Shown: positions 32,737-41,850, numbered from the stretch's first letter. The stretch: 64,000 bases of DNA from VRUE01 sp963737575 (GCA_963737575.1 CAVTTJ010000006.1:175740-239739); one strand, 5' to 3'. The notes: generated from the letters alone by a model not told the origin. Numbers and translations are program-made.

Positions 32737-33470
32737 TGCCGGACGGCCTGCGCCTGGTCGGCCACAAGGGCGCCGACCTGATCGCCCCCGGCAACACCCC
32801 GGAGAGCTTTGCCGCCGCCGTCGAGGCCGGCGTCGACACGATCGAGCTCGACGTCCTCTGGACCCGGGATGGGCATCCGAGCATCGCCGCCGCCGAGCGG
32901 ACGCCGCTCGTGATCGCCCACGATTGGTACGACGCCGAGCGCCGCCGGCCGCTGACGCTCGCCGAGGGCCTCGACGCATTCCTCGAGCCTCCGCTCGACC
33001 GGGTCGAGATCGACCTCGACGTCAAGCTCCCCGGCCGCGAGGAGGAGATCGTCGACGCGGTCCGCGAGCGCGACCTGCTCGGCCGGGCGATGATCTCGAC
33101 GATGGAGCTCTCGACCCTGGCCCGGGTCCGCGAGCTCGAGCCCGAGCTGCGGCGGGGCTGGACCTACCCGAAGGTGACCAAGGACTGGGCCTCGAAGCGC
33201 TGGGCGCGGCTGCCGATGCTGGCGGCCCTGGTCTCGATGCGCCGCCGCTTCCCGGCGATCGCCGCCCGCGAAGTGCCGGAGATGGGGGTCGACGCGCTCT
33301 GGGTCTACCACCCGATCGTCACGCCGCGTCTGGCCGAGGTCGCCCGCTCCGCCGGCGTCGAGCTGATCGCCTGGACGGTCGACGACCTCGACCGGATGCG
33401 GAAGCTCGTCGCAGCGGGGGTCGGTGGCATCTGCTCCAACGACCCCCGCCTGTTCGCGGCGATCAGCTGA
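32736..33470 (+). CDS. Glycerophosphodiester phosphodiesterase family protein
   Basis: This 244-residue TIM-barrel enzyme hydrolyses glycerophosphodiesters to glycerol-3-phosphate and an alcohol. LVGHKGADLIAPGNTPESF is the first motif with catalytic His, TIELDVLW holds the Glu-Asp metal pair, and VIAHDWY holds the second His. DVKLPG provides a further ligand, and AWTVDDLDRMRKLVAAGVGGICSNDP is the usual C-terminal motif. HKG replaces the more common HRG. There is no signal peptide, so it acts in the cytoplasm. GTG 32733 is an alternative start. Confidence 0.9.
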   Translation: MPDGLRLVGHKGADLIAPGNTPESFAAAVEAGVDTIELDVLWTRDGHPSIAAAERTPLVIAHDWYDAERRRPLTLAEGLDAFLEPPLDRVEIDLDVKLPGREEEIVDAVRERDLLGRAMISTMELSTLARVRELEPELRRGWTYPKVTKDWASKRWARLPMLAALVSMRRRFPAIAAREVPEMGVDALWVYHPIVTPRLAEVARSAGVELIAWTVDDLDRMRKLVAAGVGGICSNDPRLFAAIS

Positions 33471-33482
33471 CCGTTCGCCCGC

Positions 33483-33857
33483 CTACTTGGCGAAGACCCG
33501 GTCGCCCACCTTCGTGTCGCCGACCGAGTCGAAGGCGATGAGCTTTCCCTCGTCGTTGTAGGTGAGGATGTCGGCGTCCTCCGACGACTCGCCATCGAGC
33601 GTGATCGTGGTCAGGACGACGACCTTGTTGCCCTCGGCGACGAAGTCGTGCGGCGCCGTGCTGAACTGCTTGCTGGCGAACTGTCCCCAGAGCTCGCCGA
33701 CCGCCTGCTTGCCGTTGTGGGTCCCGGTCAGCGCGTTGTCGCCGCGGACGATCCACTCGATCGAGTCGTCCATGTTCCTCATCGCGCCCTCGGCATCGCC
33801 GCTGCTGAACGCGCGATACGCCTCTTCAGTCACCTGCTTGTTCTCCTGAGCACCCAT
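33483..33857 (-). CDS. SnoaL-like (NTF2 fold) small protein
   Basis: This 124-residue protein follows the SnoaL pattern: an N-terminal helix VTEEAYRAFSSGDAEGAMRNM, DDSIEWIVRGDNALTGTHNGK, a GELWGQF helix and strands through VVVLTTITLDG. It resembles ketosteroid-isomerase-like proteins of unknown substrate. The ATG at 33857 has AGGGA a few bases before it. It converges with the GDPD gene. A second NTF2-like protein lies at 13849-14223 with low similarity. Confidence 0.82.
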   Translation of the reverse strand: MGAQENKQVTEEAYRAFSSGDAEGAMRNMDDSIEWIVRGDNALTGTHNGKQAVGELWGQFASKQFSTAPHDFVAEGNKVVVLTTITLDGESSEDADILTYNDEGKLIAFDSVGDTKVGDRVFAK

Positions 33858-34148
33858 GTGGGGTCCCTTCTGTGGATCCTTGGAATCGGAGATTCGAGCA
33901 TAGACCGATCGCTCGGGCTCGGTGACAGTGCTCAGACCGCGCGGGCGATGGTGCCTGAACGGGAACCGAAGTGTGGGAAACGCCGGATGGACCACCGATA
34001 TGAACCCTGTCAAGCCCCCCGACCAAGGTCAACGAGGAGAAGACGGACAAGATCGCCGAATCGGCCGGGAGATCCCCGAGATCGAGGTAGGCGCAACAAA
34101 ATCACTACGGCGCCGTGATGTACGGGACGCTGACGGTCACCGAATAGG
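33858..34148. other. Intergenic region without a convincing gene
   Basis: About 290 bp between two minus-strand genes. The half next to the SnoaL gene should hold its promoter. Short open frames here have no recognisable product, although a fragment reading NHYGAVMYGTLTV near 34100 could be a gene remnant. Confidence 0.5.
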
Positions 34149-35012
34149 CTAGGCGTTACCGGCGGCGATCAGTGCCAGGTTCCTCATCCGGATCGCGCCG
34201 TTCTCGGCGTACTCGCGAACCGCATCGGTGATCGCCGCCCACGTTTGCTTCTGGACCTCCTGGGGGTGTGCTTTGAGGAGATTGGAGACGGGAGGAGCGA
34301 TCTCCTTCACGAACTGGGAGAAATCCTCGGCCGAGTCCCACTCCATCTCCAGCTCGATCTCCTCGACCTCGATGCCAGAGAAACCGCCCCCCTCGAGCAG
34401 ACCCCCGATCGCCTCCTGGGTCGGGCGCGACAGCGGCCCGGGCGTTCCGGAGGGAGGCGGTGAGACTCCGAGCCGTTTCATCGCCGTCATCATCGGGACG
34501 GACAACATCGGCACCCGCTCAGGCGACCCCCAGGAGGCGATCGCCATCTTGGCCCCGGACCTGAGGAAGCCCCGGACGAGCGACGCAGACCCCTCGCCGT
34601 CGGGCTCGAAGATGATCCCCCAGCGCGAGAGGGCGGCGTCGAAGCTCTCGGTGGGAAAGTCGAGGGAGGATGCGTCGCTCTCGAGGAACTCGATGTTCTC
34701 GAGCCCCGCCGCTGCCGCCCGTTCGCGGCCGAAGGAGAGCATTCCCGATGAGATGTCGCTGGCGACCACCCGCCCTCCGGGGCCGACCACCCTGGCGGCG
34801 GTCAGCGAGGGTTCGCCGTAGCCGGCGGCGATGTCGAGAACGCGGTCGCCATCGCCGATGCCGGCCATCTCCACCATCCGCTCGCTGACCGAATGGGTGC
34901 TGCTGTCGATCAGCTCGTTCCATTTGCGCCAGCCGGCTGAGGCGCTATTCCAGTCCCCGCGCTGGCCTGCGCGAAACTCGCCGGCATCGATCTCCGCTGC
35001 GCTCATCGCCAC
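34149..35012 (-). CDS. Class I SAM-dependent methyltransferase
   Basis: This 287-residue methyltransferase has the UbiE/COQ5-like Rossmann motifs: DRVLDIAAGYGEPSLTAARV (motif I), VVASDISSGMLSFGRERA (motif II) and FLESDASSLDFPTESFDAAL (post-I). The N-terminus (WRKWNELIDSSTHSVSERMVEMAG) is typical of small-molecule methyltransferases in actinobacteria. The substrate is unknown. An alternative Met lies two codons further in. The gene is followed by the convergent-free SnoaL gene on the same strand, some 290 bp away. Confidence 0.9.
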   Translation of the reverse strand: MAMSAAEIDAGEFRAGQRGDWNSASAGWRKWNELIDSSTHSVSERMVEMAGIGDGDRVLDIAAGYGEPSLTAARVVGPGGRVVASDISSGMLSFGRERAAAAGLENIEFLESDASSLDFPTESFDAALSRWGIIFEPDGEGSASLVRGFLRSGAKMAIASWGSPERVPMLSVPMMTAMKRLGVSPPPSGTPGPLSRPTQEAIGGLLEGGGFSGIEVEEIELEMEWDSAEDFSQFVKEIAPPVSNLLKAHPQEVQKQTWAAITDAVREYAENGAIRMRNLALIAAGNA

Positions 35013-35074
35013 CTCCGCGGTCGGGGGTCCAGCTCAAAGGTAAGTGATCGCCGCGGCCCGGTAAAGGGCTCGGC

Positions 35075-35937
35075 TCAGACGGTTCCCGGCGAAGCCGTCG
35101 GAGGCGCGTTGCGGCCGCCCTTCGTCCGCACCGCCGACTCGAGCTCCTCGGCGGTGAATCCTCCGACCGCGTCACCGTCGAGCGCGTAGCGGTAGAGCGC
35201 GCGACGCCGAAGATCCCGCTCAGGGCGCTGCTGATCACGGCCGACACCGCAAACCCGATCACCCCGAGGATCACCAGCAGGGCGCCGACGAAGCCGGCCG
35301 AGGCCCAGATCAGCACCCCGGCGACGACAAGGAGGATGCTCGGCAGCATCCCGAACAGGAAGACGGCGCCGCCGATCGCGATGTTCCCGGTCACCTGCTG
35401 CCCCCATTTCTGGCGGAAGAGGCTCGATGAGCGCTTCAGGGTCTCGATCGGCCCGGTCCCCTCGAACGCGATCACCGGCGCCGCGAGGAAGGTGATCAGC
35501 GTCCACCCGATCGCCAGGACGCGGCCGAGGATCTCGCCGAAGATGCCGCCCTGGTTCTGGAGGGCGCTGAGGATCAGGCCGACGAAGGCCGAGATCGCCG
35601 CCCAGCCGGCGATCTGGGAGAAACGGCTGCGCGAGACGGCGAGGCCGTCCCCGACCGTCGCCTCCTGGCCGCGGAAGATCATGTCGGCGGCGGCGGCGAG
35701 GCCGACGCTGAAGTAGTAGCCGACGACGGCGAGCAGGTAGTAGCCGATCACGGCCAGGGGACCGCCGATCACGGCGCTTCCGTTGTCGATCAGGTAGAGG
35801 CCCGGGCCGATGACGATCGCGGCGCAGATGACCACCGCGATCCCGCCGTAGAGCGGGAACTTCGCCAGCGAGGGGTGGCCGCGCAGCAGTGCCCAGCTCT
35901 TCTTGCTCAGCTCCCATCCGCGTCGTATCCGCCCCAT
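35075..35937 (-). pseudogene. DUF6159-like membrane protein, frameshifted near the C-terminus
   Basis: The protein of about 285 residues has five or six membrane helices (FPLYGGIAVVICAAIVIGPG, YYLLAVVGYYFSVGLAAAA, GMLPSILLVVAGVLIWA and others) and matches the DUF6159 pattern, function unknown. After SALSGIFGVA the natural continuation LYRYALDGDAVGGFTAEELE is in another frame. Removing one GC from GCGCGC (35197-35202) joins the two. The uncorrected frame runs into unrelated sequence. The gene lies 10 bp downstream of the AarF kinase gene on the same strand and is probably in its operon. Confidence 0.78.
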
Positions 35938-35947
35938 CTCCGCTCCC

Positions 35948-37366
35948 TCAGCCGGTTCCGGCCAATCCCGGCGTACGCGACAGCCCTCTTCCCTCGAAGT
36001 ACTCCCACTCCTCCTCGCCGAGCTCGGTCGCCGGCGGGTCGCCGTAGACCCACTCGCGCATGATCCGGTGCCAGTTGCGCTTCGCCCGCAGCTGTCCGAG
36101 CACGGCGACGACGCCGATTTCCATCCGCCTCCCCATCAGCTCGTCGGCCGGCAGCGACTCGCGCCGCATCAGGTCGTAGTACTCGGAGCGCGGGTCGTTG
36201 GTCGACTCGATGATCTTCATCACCCGCCGGGCGCTGATCTCGATCTCGCGGTCCTCGATGTACCAGCCGCCGACGGCCATCATGTGCTCCATCAGCCGTT
36301 CGGCGTCGAGCTTGGAGGGGCTCTTGATGAAGCCGAGGTCGTGGAGGGCGGTCCGGAACGCCTCGGGGTCGTCGCGCGAGGCGGCGTCGAAGGCGCGCTG
36401 CTGGAGCACGATCTGCTCGTTGTCGAGCTTCTTCGTCATCCCGAAGTCGAGGAAGGCGACCCGGCCGTCGTCCATCAGCAGGTAGTTGCCGGGATGGGGG
36501 TCGGCGTTGAAGTGCTGGAGGTGGAAGATCGAGCCGAGGCTGCCGCGGAAGACGATCTCGCCGAACCGGCTGCGCTCCTCGTGGGGCAGCTCCTTGATCT
36601 CCTCGAACCCCTTGCCCTCGACGAACTCGGTGACGAGGACGCGGCGGCGGGAGAGCCGGGTGATCACTTCCGGCACGTAGATGAAGGGGTGTTCGCGGTA
36701 GGCGCGCGAGAAGCTGCGCTGGTTCTGGGCCTCGTACTCGTAGTCGAGCTCCTCCATCACCCGTTCGCGGATCTCGTGCGCGATCGCCTTCGCGTCGAGA
36801 CCCGGGGCGAGCGCCCGGGCGAGGCGGACCACGGTCCCGGCGTTGCGGAGGTCGGCATCGAGCGCCTCGGCGATGCCGGGGTACTGGACCTTGACCGCCA
36901 CGGCGCGGCCGTCGAGCAGCCTCGCCCGGTGCACCTGGCCGATCGAGGCGGCCGCGAAGGCCTGCTGCTCGAACTCGGCGAACAGCTCGTCGAGCGGCTC
37001 GTCTTCGTACTCCTCCTCGAGCACGCCTTCGACCTTCTCCCACGGCATCGGCGGCGCGTCGGTGCGGAGCTTCGCGAGCTGCTCCTGGTAGATCTCGCGG
37101 TACTCCTCGGGAATGAACTCGGTGTCGATGAAGGAGGCGAACTGACCGAGCTTCATCGCCGCCCCCTTCATCTGGCCGAGGGCGCCGACCATCTTCATCG
37201 CGGTTTCGAGGTGGCGCTGCTCGAGCTTCTCCCTGCCGCCCTCCTCGGAGCGGGCGACGTTGGTCGCCTTCGTCCCCGCGTAGCGTGCTCCCTGGACGCC
37301 GACCACCGACCCGAGCTTCGCCGAGCGGCGGATCCGCCCCTTCGGAATCTTCGATTCGTCGGCCAT
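35948..37366 (-). CDS. AarF/UbiB (ABC1) family atypical kinase
   Basis: This 472-residue protein has the ABC1 kinase-like signature: KLGQFAS (the KxGQ motif), FAAASIGQVHRARLLDGRAVAVKVQ in place of the usual P-loop and lysine, LVTEFVEG hinge, HFNADPHPGNYLL catalytic loop and FLDFGMTKKL metal motif. Family members support ubiquinone or isoprenoid lipid pathways and may be ATPases rather than protein kinases. There is no clear C-terminal membrane pair. A CAGAAT box lies 6 nt before the ATG. It is divergent from rplY. Confidence 0.93.
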   Translation of the reverse strand: MADESKIPKGRIRRSAKLGSVVGVQGARYAGTKATNVARSEEGGREKLEQRHLETAMKMVGALGQMKGAAMKLGQFASFIDTEFIPEEYREIYQEQLAKLRTDAPPMPWEKVEGVLEEEYEDEPLDELFAEFEQQAFAAASIGQVHRARLLDGRAVAVKVQYPGIAEALDADLRNAGTVVRLARALAPGLDAKAIAHEIRERVMEELDYEYEAQNQRSFSRAYREHPFIYVPEVITRLSRRRVLVTEFVEGKGFEEIKELPHEERSRFGEIVFRGSLGSIFHLQHFNADPHPGNYLLMDDGRVAFLDFGMTKKLDNEQIVLQQRAFDAASRDDPEAFRTALHDLGFIKSPSKLDAERLMEHMMAVGGWYIEDREIEISARRVMKIIESTNDPRSEYYDLMRRESLPADELMGRRMEIGVVAVLGQLRAKRNWHRIMREWVYGDPPATELGEEEWEYFEGRGLSRTPGLAGTG

Positions 37367-37430
37367 GGGTGGATTCTGAAGGGTGCCACAGGCTCTCGAC
37401 GACGCCGTTTCTCTATCCTCTCCGATCCGA

Positions 37431-38126
37431 ATGGCTCAAGGACGCGAAACCCTGAAGGTGGCTCTCCGCGCGGACTACGGCTCGCGCAGCTCGCGCCGCC
37501 TGCGGCGCGAGGGCCTGGTGCCCGGCGTCGTCTACGGCGGCGGCAGCGAGGCGCGCACCTTCCAGGCGGGGGAACGGGAGATCCGCGCCGTCCTCGCCGG
37601 TGGCCAGGCGCTGTTCGACCTCGAGCTCGAGGGCTCCTCGGCCGTCCCGGTCGTGGTCAAGGAACAGCAGCTGCACCCGGTCCGCGGCAACCTCGAGCAC
37701 ATCGACCTCCAGGAGGTGAAGCTCGACGAGGAGATCCAGGCCGAGGTCACGATCGAGCTCGAGGGCGCCGAGGTCGCGCCCGGCGTCAAAGAGGGAGGCG
37801 TGCTCGAGCACGTCACGCGCGAGATCACCGTTGAAGCGCTGCCGACCGAGATCCCCGAGCGGATCGTCGCCGACGTCTCGACGATGGATATCAACGACAC
37901 TCTGCAGCTCTCCGCGATCACGATCCCGGGCGGCGTCAAGCTCGTCGCCGACGACCCCGAGGAGGTCACGATCGCGACCCTCTCGCCGCCTCGCGTCGAG
38001 GAAGAGCCCGAGCCCGCGGTCGAGGAGGAGGCCGAGCTCGTCGGCGAGGAGGGCGAGGCTCCCGCAGAGGAGGAGGGCGAGGCCGCCGAGGGCGAGGGCG
38101 ACTCGGGCGACTCCGGCGAGGAGTAG
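37431..38126 (+). CDS. rplY: 50S ribosomal protein L25, general stress Ctc form
   Basis: This 231-residue two-domain L25/TL5/CTC protein binds 5S rRNA. The L25 domain (about 1-95) contains RRLRREGLVPGVVYGGG and HPVRGNLEHIDLQEV. The C-terminal beta domain (about 96-185) includes GVKEGGVLEHVTREITVEALP and a VADVSTMDINDTL stretch. The last 45 residues form a very acidic Glu/Gly/Ala tail. The Met at 37431 was chosen because TATCCT lies 11 nt upstream and the family begins here; an upstream start would cross that box. pth follows after about 11 nt. Confidence 0.95.
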   Translation: MAQGRETLKVALRADYGSRSSRRLRREGLVPGVVYGGGSEARTFQAGEREIRAVLAGGQALFDLELEGSSAVPVVVKEQQLHPVRGNLEHIDLQEVKLDEEIQAEVTIELEGAEVAPGVKEGGVLEHVTREITVEALPTEIPERIVADVSTMDINDTLQLSAITIPGGVKLVADDPEEVTIATLSPPRVEEEPEPAVEEEAELVGEEGEAPAEEEGEAAEGEGDSGDSGEE

Positions 38127-38137
38127 CCGCAATCGCC

Positions 38138-38731
38138 CTGTTTCGCCGCCGGGAGGACTCCTCCGGCGAGCGGATTCTGATCGTCGGCCTCGGCAACCCC
38201 GGCAAGAGCTACGCCGGCACCCGCCACAACGTCGGCTTCGAGGTCGGCGCCGAGCTCTCGCGCCGCTGGGACCTGCCGCGGGCCAAGAGCCGCTTCGGCG
38301 GCCTGATCGCCGAAGGGCGCGCCGGGCCCGGTGGCCCGCGGGTCGCGATTCTCCTGCCGCAGACCTTCATGAACGACTCGGGCGAGTCGGCCGGACCCGC
38401 CCGCGGCTCGCTCAAGGTCCCGCTCGACCGCGTCGTCGTCATCCACGATGAGATCGACCTCCCGTTCGGCGAGGTCCAGTCCCGGCTCGGAGGCGGCCTC
38501 GCCGGCCACAACGGCCTCAAGAGCCTGCGGGCGGGGTTCGGCGACCCCGAGTTCTGGCGGGTCAGGGTCGGGGTGGGCAGGCCCGACTCGACCGACCCCG
38601 AGATCGTCTCCGCCCACGTCCTAGGCGGTTTCCGCGAGCCGCGCGAGGAGGTCGAGGCCCTGGTCCTCGAGGCAGCCGACGAGGCGGAGCGGTTGGTCGA
38701 GCGGCTAGGTTCCGGCCTGAGCGCGAAATTC
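38138..38731 (+). CDS. pth: Peptidyl-tRNA hydrolase, unusual start and no own stop
   Basis: This protein of about 190 residues frees tRNA from peptidyl-tRNA. ILIVGLGNPGKSYAGTRHNV carries the conserved Asn and catalytic His. LPQTFMNDSG (Asn), HDEIDLPFGEV (Asp) and GHNGLKSL (Asn) complete the active site. No ATG, GTG or TTG exists in frame before the domain. CTG 38138 or ATC 38132 (8 nt after GAGGAG) are the only reasonable starts. The frame also has no stop before the enoyl-CoA hydratase ATG. A TAG at 38706-38708 would end Pth at the normal length if one G in GAGCGGCTAG were extra. Confidence 0.9.
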
Positions 38732-39457
38732 ATGTCGGATCCCCGAACCACGTACGACGTCGATACCCAGGGCGTCGCCGTGCTTCGCCTCGAGCGCCCC
38801 GAGGCGCGCAACGCGATCGACACCATGATGTTGAACGAGATGCTGGCCCGGCTGGCCGAGGCGGGCGAGGACGAGGCCGTGCGGGTCCTCGTAATCAGCT
38901 CCGGCGACCAGATGGGACTCTCGGCGGGCGCCGACGTCAGGGAGGAGCTCGACGCGGAGGCGAAGGTCGCGCGGATGCGGCTCTTCGCCGACCTCTACGA
39001 CGCGATCGTCTCCTTCCCGAAGCCGACCGTCGCCGCCTGCCACGGCGACGTCGTCGGCGGCGGCGCCGAGATCGCGATCTGCTGCGACATGCGGGTCGGC
39101 GGATCGAACCTGCGGATGCGGTTCCCCGGCGCCGCCCTAGGGGTGCCGGTCGGCCCTGCCCGCCTGGTCACGCTCTGCGGCCTCGCGACCGCCAAGTACC
39201 TCCTGCTCACCTCGCGCACGGTCGGCGCCGATGAGGCGCTGCGGCTGGGCCTCGTCAACCGGGTGGCGCCGGCGGCGGCGACCGAGGGGGCCGCGGTCGA
39301 GCTGGCGACGGCGGTCGCCGCCCATCCGCCCGAGGCGGTGGCCCGCATGAAGGAGATGCTCCACGCCTGGGACGACATCGAGGGGCGCTCGGCGGCGGAG
39401 GGCGAGGGCCAGGTCGAGTGGCAGCGCACCGGCCCGGGCCTCCCGCACAGGCCCTGA
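38732..39457 (+). CDS. Enoyl-CoA hydratase/isomerase family protein
   Basis: This crotonase-fold protein of about 241 residues shows VAVLRLERPEARNAIDTMML, then SSGDQMGLSAGADVREEL (oxyanion-hole segment), then AACHGDVVGGGAEIAICCDM and the GADEALRLGLVNRVAP helix. Crotonases hydrate or isomerise acyl-CoA thioesters. The usual catalytic Glu positions are only partly clear, so the exact reaction is open. The Met at 38732 fits the family N-terminus. The frame is continuous with pth upstream, which may be a sequencing artefact. Confidence 0.9.
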   Translation: MSDPRTTYDVDTQGVAVLRLERPEARNAIDTMMLNEMLARLAEAGEDEAVRVLVISSGDQMGLSAGADVREELDAEAKVARMRLFADLYDAIVSFPKPTVAACHGDVVGGGAEIAICCDMRVGGSNLRMRFPGAALGVPVGPARLVTLCGLATAKYLLLTSRTVGADEALRLGLVNRVAPAAATEGAAVELATAVAAHPPEAVARMKEMLHAWDDIEGRSAAEGEGQVEWQRTGPGLPHRP

Positions 39458-39464
39458 CCGGGGC

Positions 39465-39470
39465 TACGAT
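39465..39470 (+). promoter_or_regulatory. -10 type box TACGAT for the beta-helix protein gene
   Basis: TACGAT lies 6 nt before the GTG at 39477, the same box and spacing as glmU and the amidase gene. Confidence 0.5.
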
Positions 39471-39476
39471 GGTCGC

Positions 39477-41816
39477 GTGTTCGTCCGTGTGAGCCGGCTG
39501 CTCGGAGTCCTCGCGGTCGTCGTCGCGGGGCTCGCGTTTGCGCTCCCGGCGGCGGCGGCGGCGAAGACCTACATCGTCAACGAAACGACCGACGCCGCCG
39601 ACGCGGCCCCGGACGAAGTCTGCGACGCGGTCGCCGGGGGCACGGAACAGTGCACGCTGCGAGCGGCGATCGAAGAGTCCAACCACTCGAGCGGTCTCGT
39701 CGACCTGATCGGTTTCGATCCGAGCTTCAACGGCGAACTCGCGGACACGATCACCCTCGGCGCCGGACTGCCGCCGATCACCGACTCGGCCATCATCAAC
39801 GGCAGCAGCTGCGTGACGGCCGTCGCCGCCGTCAGCCCATGCGTCGGGGTCGCCGGTCCTTCCAACGCGTCGGTCCTGACCATCGACGATGCCGACAACG
39901 TGACCATCAACGGCCTGTCCGTCACCGGAGGGCAGTTCGGCGTCGACGTCATCGACAGCTCGGCGGCGCTCACCGTCACCAACGACTGGATCGGGGTGAA
40001 GCTCGATGGCAGCGCCGGCGGCAACTCCGCGGCCGGGATCTTCGTCGACCCCGACTCCAACGGCGCCGCCATCGGCGGCCCGAGCCTGGGTCAGCGAAAC
40101 GTGATCTCGAACAACGGCGACGGCGTCGACATCCTCGGCGCCGACAACGCGGTCATCTCGGGGAACCTCTTCGGCGTCGCGCCCGACGGCGCGACCAAGG
40201 CCGCCAACGCGAAGGACATCGAGATCACCGACTCGACAGCCGCGCCGGGGTTCAAGGCGACCGGGAACGTCGTCGGTGGCCAGCTCACCGAAGGCCAGGC
40301 GGCGAGCGCCGAATGCGACGGCGCCTGCAACGTGATCTCCGGCGCGTCCTCCTTCGGGATCGACCTCAAGGGCAACGGCGCTCCTCAGGAAGAGGCGCCG
40401 GCGAGCGGAAAAACGCAGATTCAGGGCAATCTCATCGGTCTCAACTCCGCCGGCACGGGGGTGATCGCCAACTTCCGCGTCGGCGTCCTCGTCGGCGAAG
40501 CCGACGAAGTCCAGATCGGCGGCTCCTCGGCGGAACTCGCCAACCGCATCAACGGCGGCGAAGCCGGGGTCCAGGCGGGGCCCTCGGCTCAGGATCTGAC
40601 GATCGAAGGCAACCGGATCGGCCTCGACGCCACCGGGACCGGGTCTGAACTGGCGCCGACCACGGAAGGAATCGCCCTGAACGCGGAAGGCGCCACGTCG
40701 GGCCACGAGGCGACGATCGCCCGCAACCGGATCGCGATGGCGGGCGGCGACGCGATCCAAGCGAAAAACAACGGGCCGACCGGGACGACGATCGCCGAAA
40801 ACGTGATCGGGCGGGGCGTCGGCGACGAGAGCCTGACGGCGGGTAGCGTCGGGATCCACGTGATCGGCTTTCAGGGTTCCGGCAACGGGATCGAACGCAA
40901 CATCGTCGAAAACGCCAATGTCGTCGGGATCTTCGTTCAGAGCAGCGACAACGACCTGATCGGTAACGAAGTCATCGGAACCGAACTCGGCTCGGGAATC
41001 GTGATTCAGGCGTTCGGACCTCAGGAATCGAGCGGCAACATCATCGGTGGCGACAGCGCCGCGGAAGAAAACGTGATCTCCGGCAGTGGCGAAGACGCGA
41101 TCGAAATTGTCGACCCGTTCGACACCGACAACCACATCCTCCGCAACATGGGCAGCGGCAACGCCGATCTCTTCATCGACCTCGGCGGCGACGGCCCGGG
41201 CAACCAGCCGAGTGGCCCCAACGACGGGATCCAGGCGCCGACAATTGCCGCGGCGACTCCGACCTCGATCAGCGGCGGCGGCGCCCTGCCGGAAGCGACG
41301 ATCCGTGTCTTCGAAAAGGCAACCGCACAGAACGGAGAGATCAAGGGATTCCTCGGCGAAGTCGAGGCCGATGCCGGAGGAAACTGGAAATTCGAATACG
41401 CCTCCGGCCTTCCCGATGGGACCGAGATCGGAGTGACGCAGACCGGAATCGAAGGGACCTCGGAGCTGGCCCAGGCGACCAGCGCGACGCCTCCCCCTCC
41501 TCCGCCGCCGCCGGGTGGCGGTGGTGGCGGAGGCGGTAGCGGCGCATCCGCCGACACGACTCCACCGCAGACCAGGATCACCAAGGGGCCGAAGGCGAAA
41601 TCGAGCTCGCGCCTCGCGAAGCTCAGGTTCTCCTCGACCGAGCAGGGCTCGACCTTCCAGTGCAAGCTCGACCGCAACCCGTTCAGGCCGTGCCGGTCGC
41701 CGAAGAAGTTCGGCGGCCTCAAGCCCGGAAAGCACGTCTTCAAGGTGCGCGCGACCGACGCCGCGGGCAACACGGACCCGACCCCGGCGGTGAAGAAGTT
41801 CACGGTGCTCGGGTAG
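39477..41816 (+). CDS. Secreted right-handed beta-helix (CSLREA-type) protein
   Basis: This 779-residue exported protein has a signal peptide (about 1-28, ending LPAAAAA). It has a CSLREA-like N-terminal module in which QCTLRAAIEESN follows an ETTDAADAAPDEVCD stretch. A long series of Asn-rich beta-helix turns (NVISNNGDG, ENVIGRGVG, NIVENANVVGIFVQSSDNDLIGN) runs to about residue 590. Then come a fibronectin-like region, a P8 then G8 run, and a DTTPPQTRITKGPKAK Ig-like module common in Solirubrobacter-type exported proteins. Such proteins probably bind or cleave surface polysaccharides. Glu codons are mostly GAA in the exported part. Confidence 0.88.
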   Translation: MFVRVSRLLGVLAVVVAGLAFALPAAAAAKTYIVNETTDAADAAPDEVCDAVAGGTEQCTLRAAIEESNHSSGLVDLIGFDPSFNGELADTITLGAGLPPITDSAIINGSSCVTAVAAVSPCVGVAGPSNASVLTIDDADNVTINGLSVTGGQFGVDVIDSSAALTVTNDWIGVKLDGSAGGNSAAGIFVDPDSNGAAIGGPSLGQRNVISNNGDGVDILGADNAVISGNLFGVAPDGATKAANAKDIEITDSTAAPGFKATGNVVGGQLTEGQAASAECDGACNVISGASSFGIDLKGNGAPQEEAPASGKTQIQGNLIGLNSAGTGVIANFRVGVLVGEADEVQIGGSSAELANRINGGEAGVQAGPSAQDLTIEGNRIGLDATGTGSELAPTTEGIALNAEGATSGHEATIARNRIAMAGGDAIQAKNNGPTGTTIAENVIGRGVGDESLTAGSVGIHVIGFQGSGNGIERNIVENANVVGIFVQSSDNDLIGNEVIGTELGSGIVIQAFGPQESSGNIIGGDSAAEENVISGSGEDAIEIVDPFDTDNHILRNMGSGNADLFIDLGGDGPGNQPSGPNDGIQAPTIAAATPTSISGGGALPEATIRVFEKATAQNGEIKGFLGEVEADAGGNWKFEYASGLPDGTEIGVTQTGIEGTSELAQATSATPPPPPPPPGGGGGGGGSGASADTTPPQTRITKGPKAKSSSRLAKLRFSSTEQGSTFQCKLDRNPFRPCRSPKKFGGLKPGKHVFKVRATDAAGNTDPTPAVKKFTVLG

Positions 41817-41850
41817 TCACACGGCGGCGCCGGTCGGGGAGAATGGGCCG

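Noticed and set aside
33922..34152. A 76-codon plus-strand frame as a gene
   Set aside because: No domain, no ribosome site, and it crosses the promoter region of the SnoaL-like gene.
39255..41735. An 826-codon open frame on the minus strand opposite the beta-helix gene
   Set aside because: The plus strand has a signal peptide, beta-helix repeats and an Ig-like domain. The minus frame is a GC-rich shadow with no recognisable domains.
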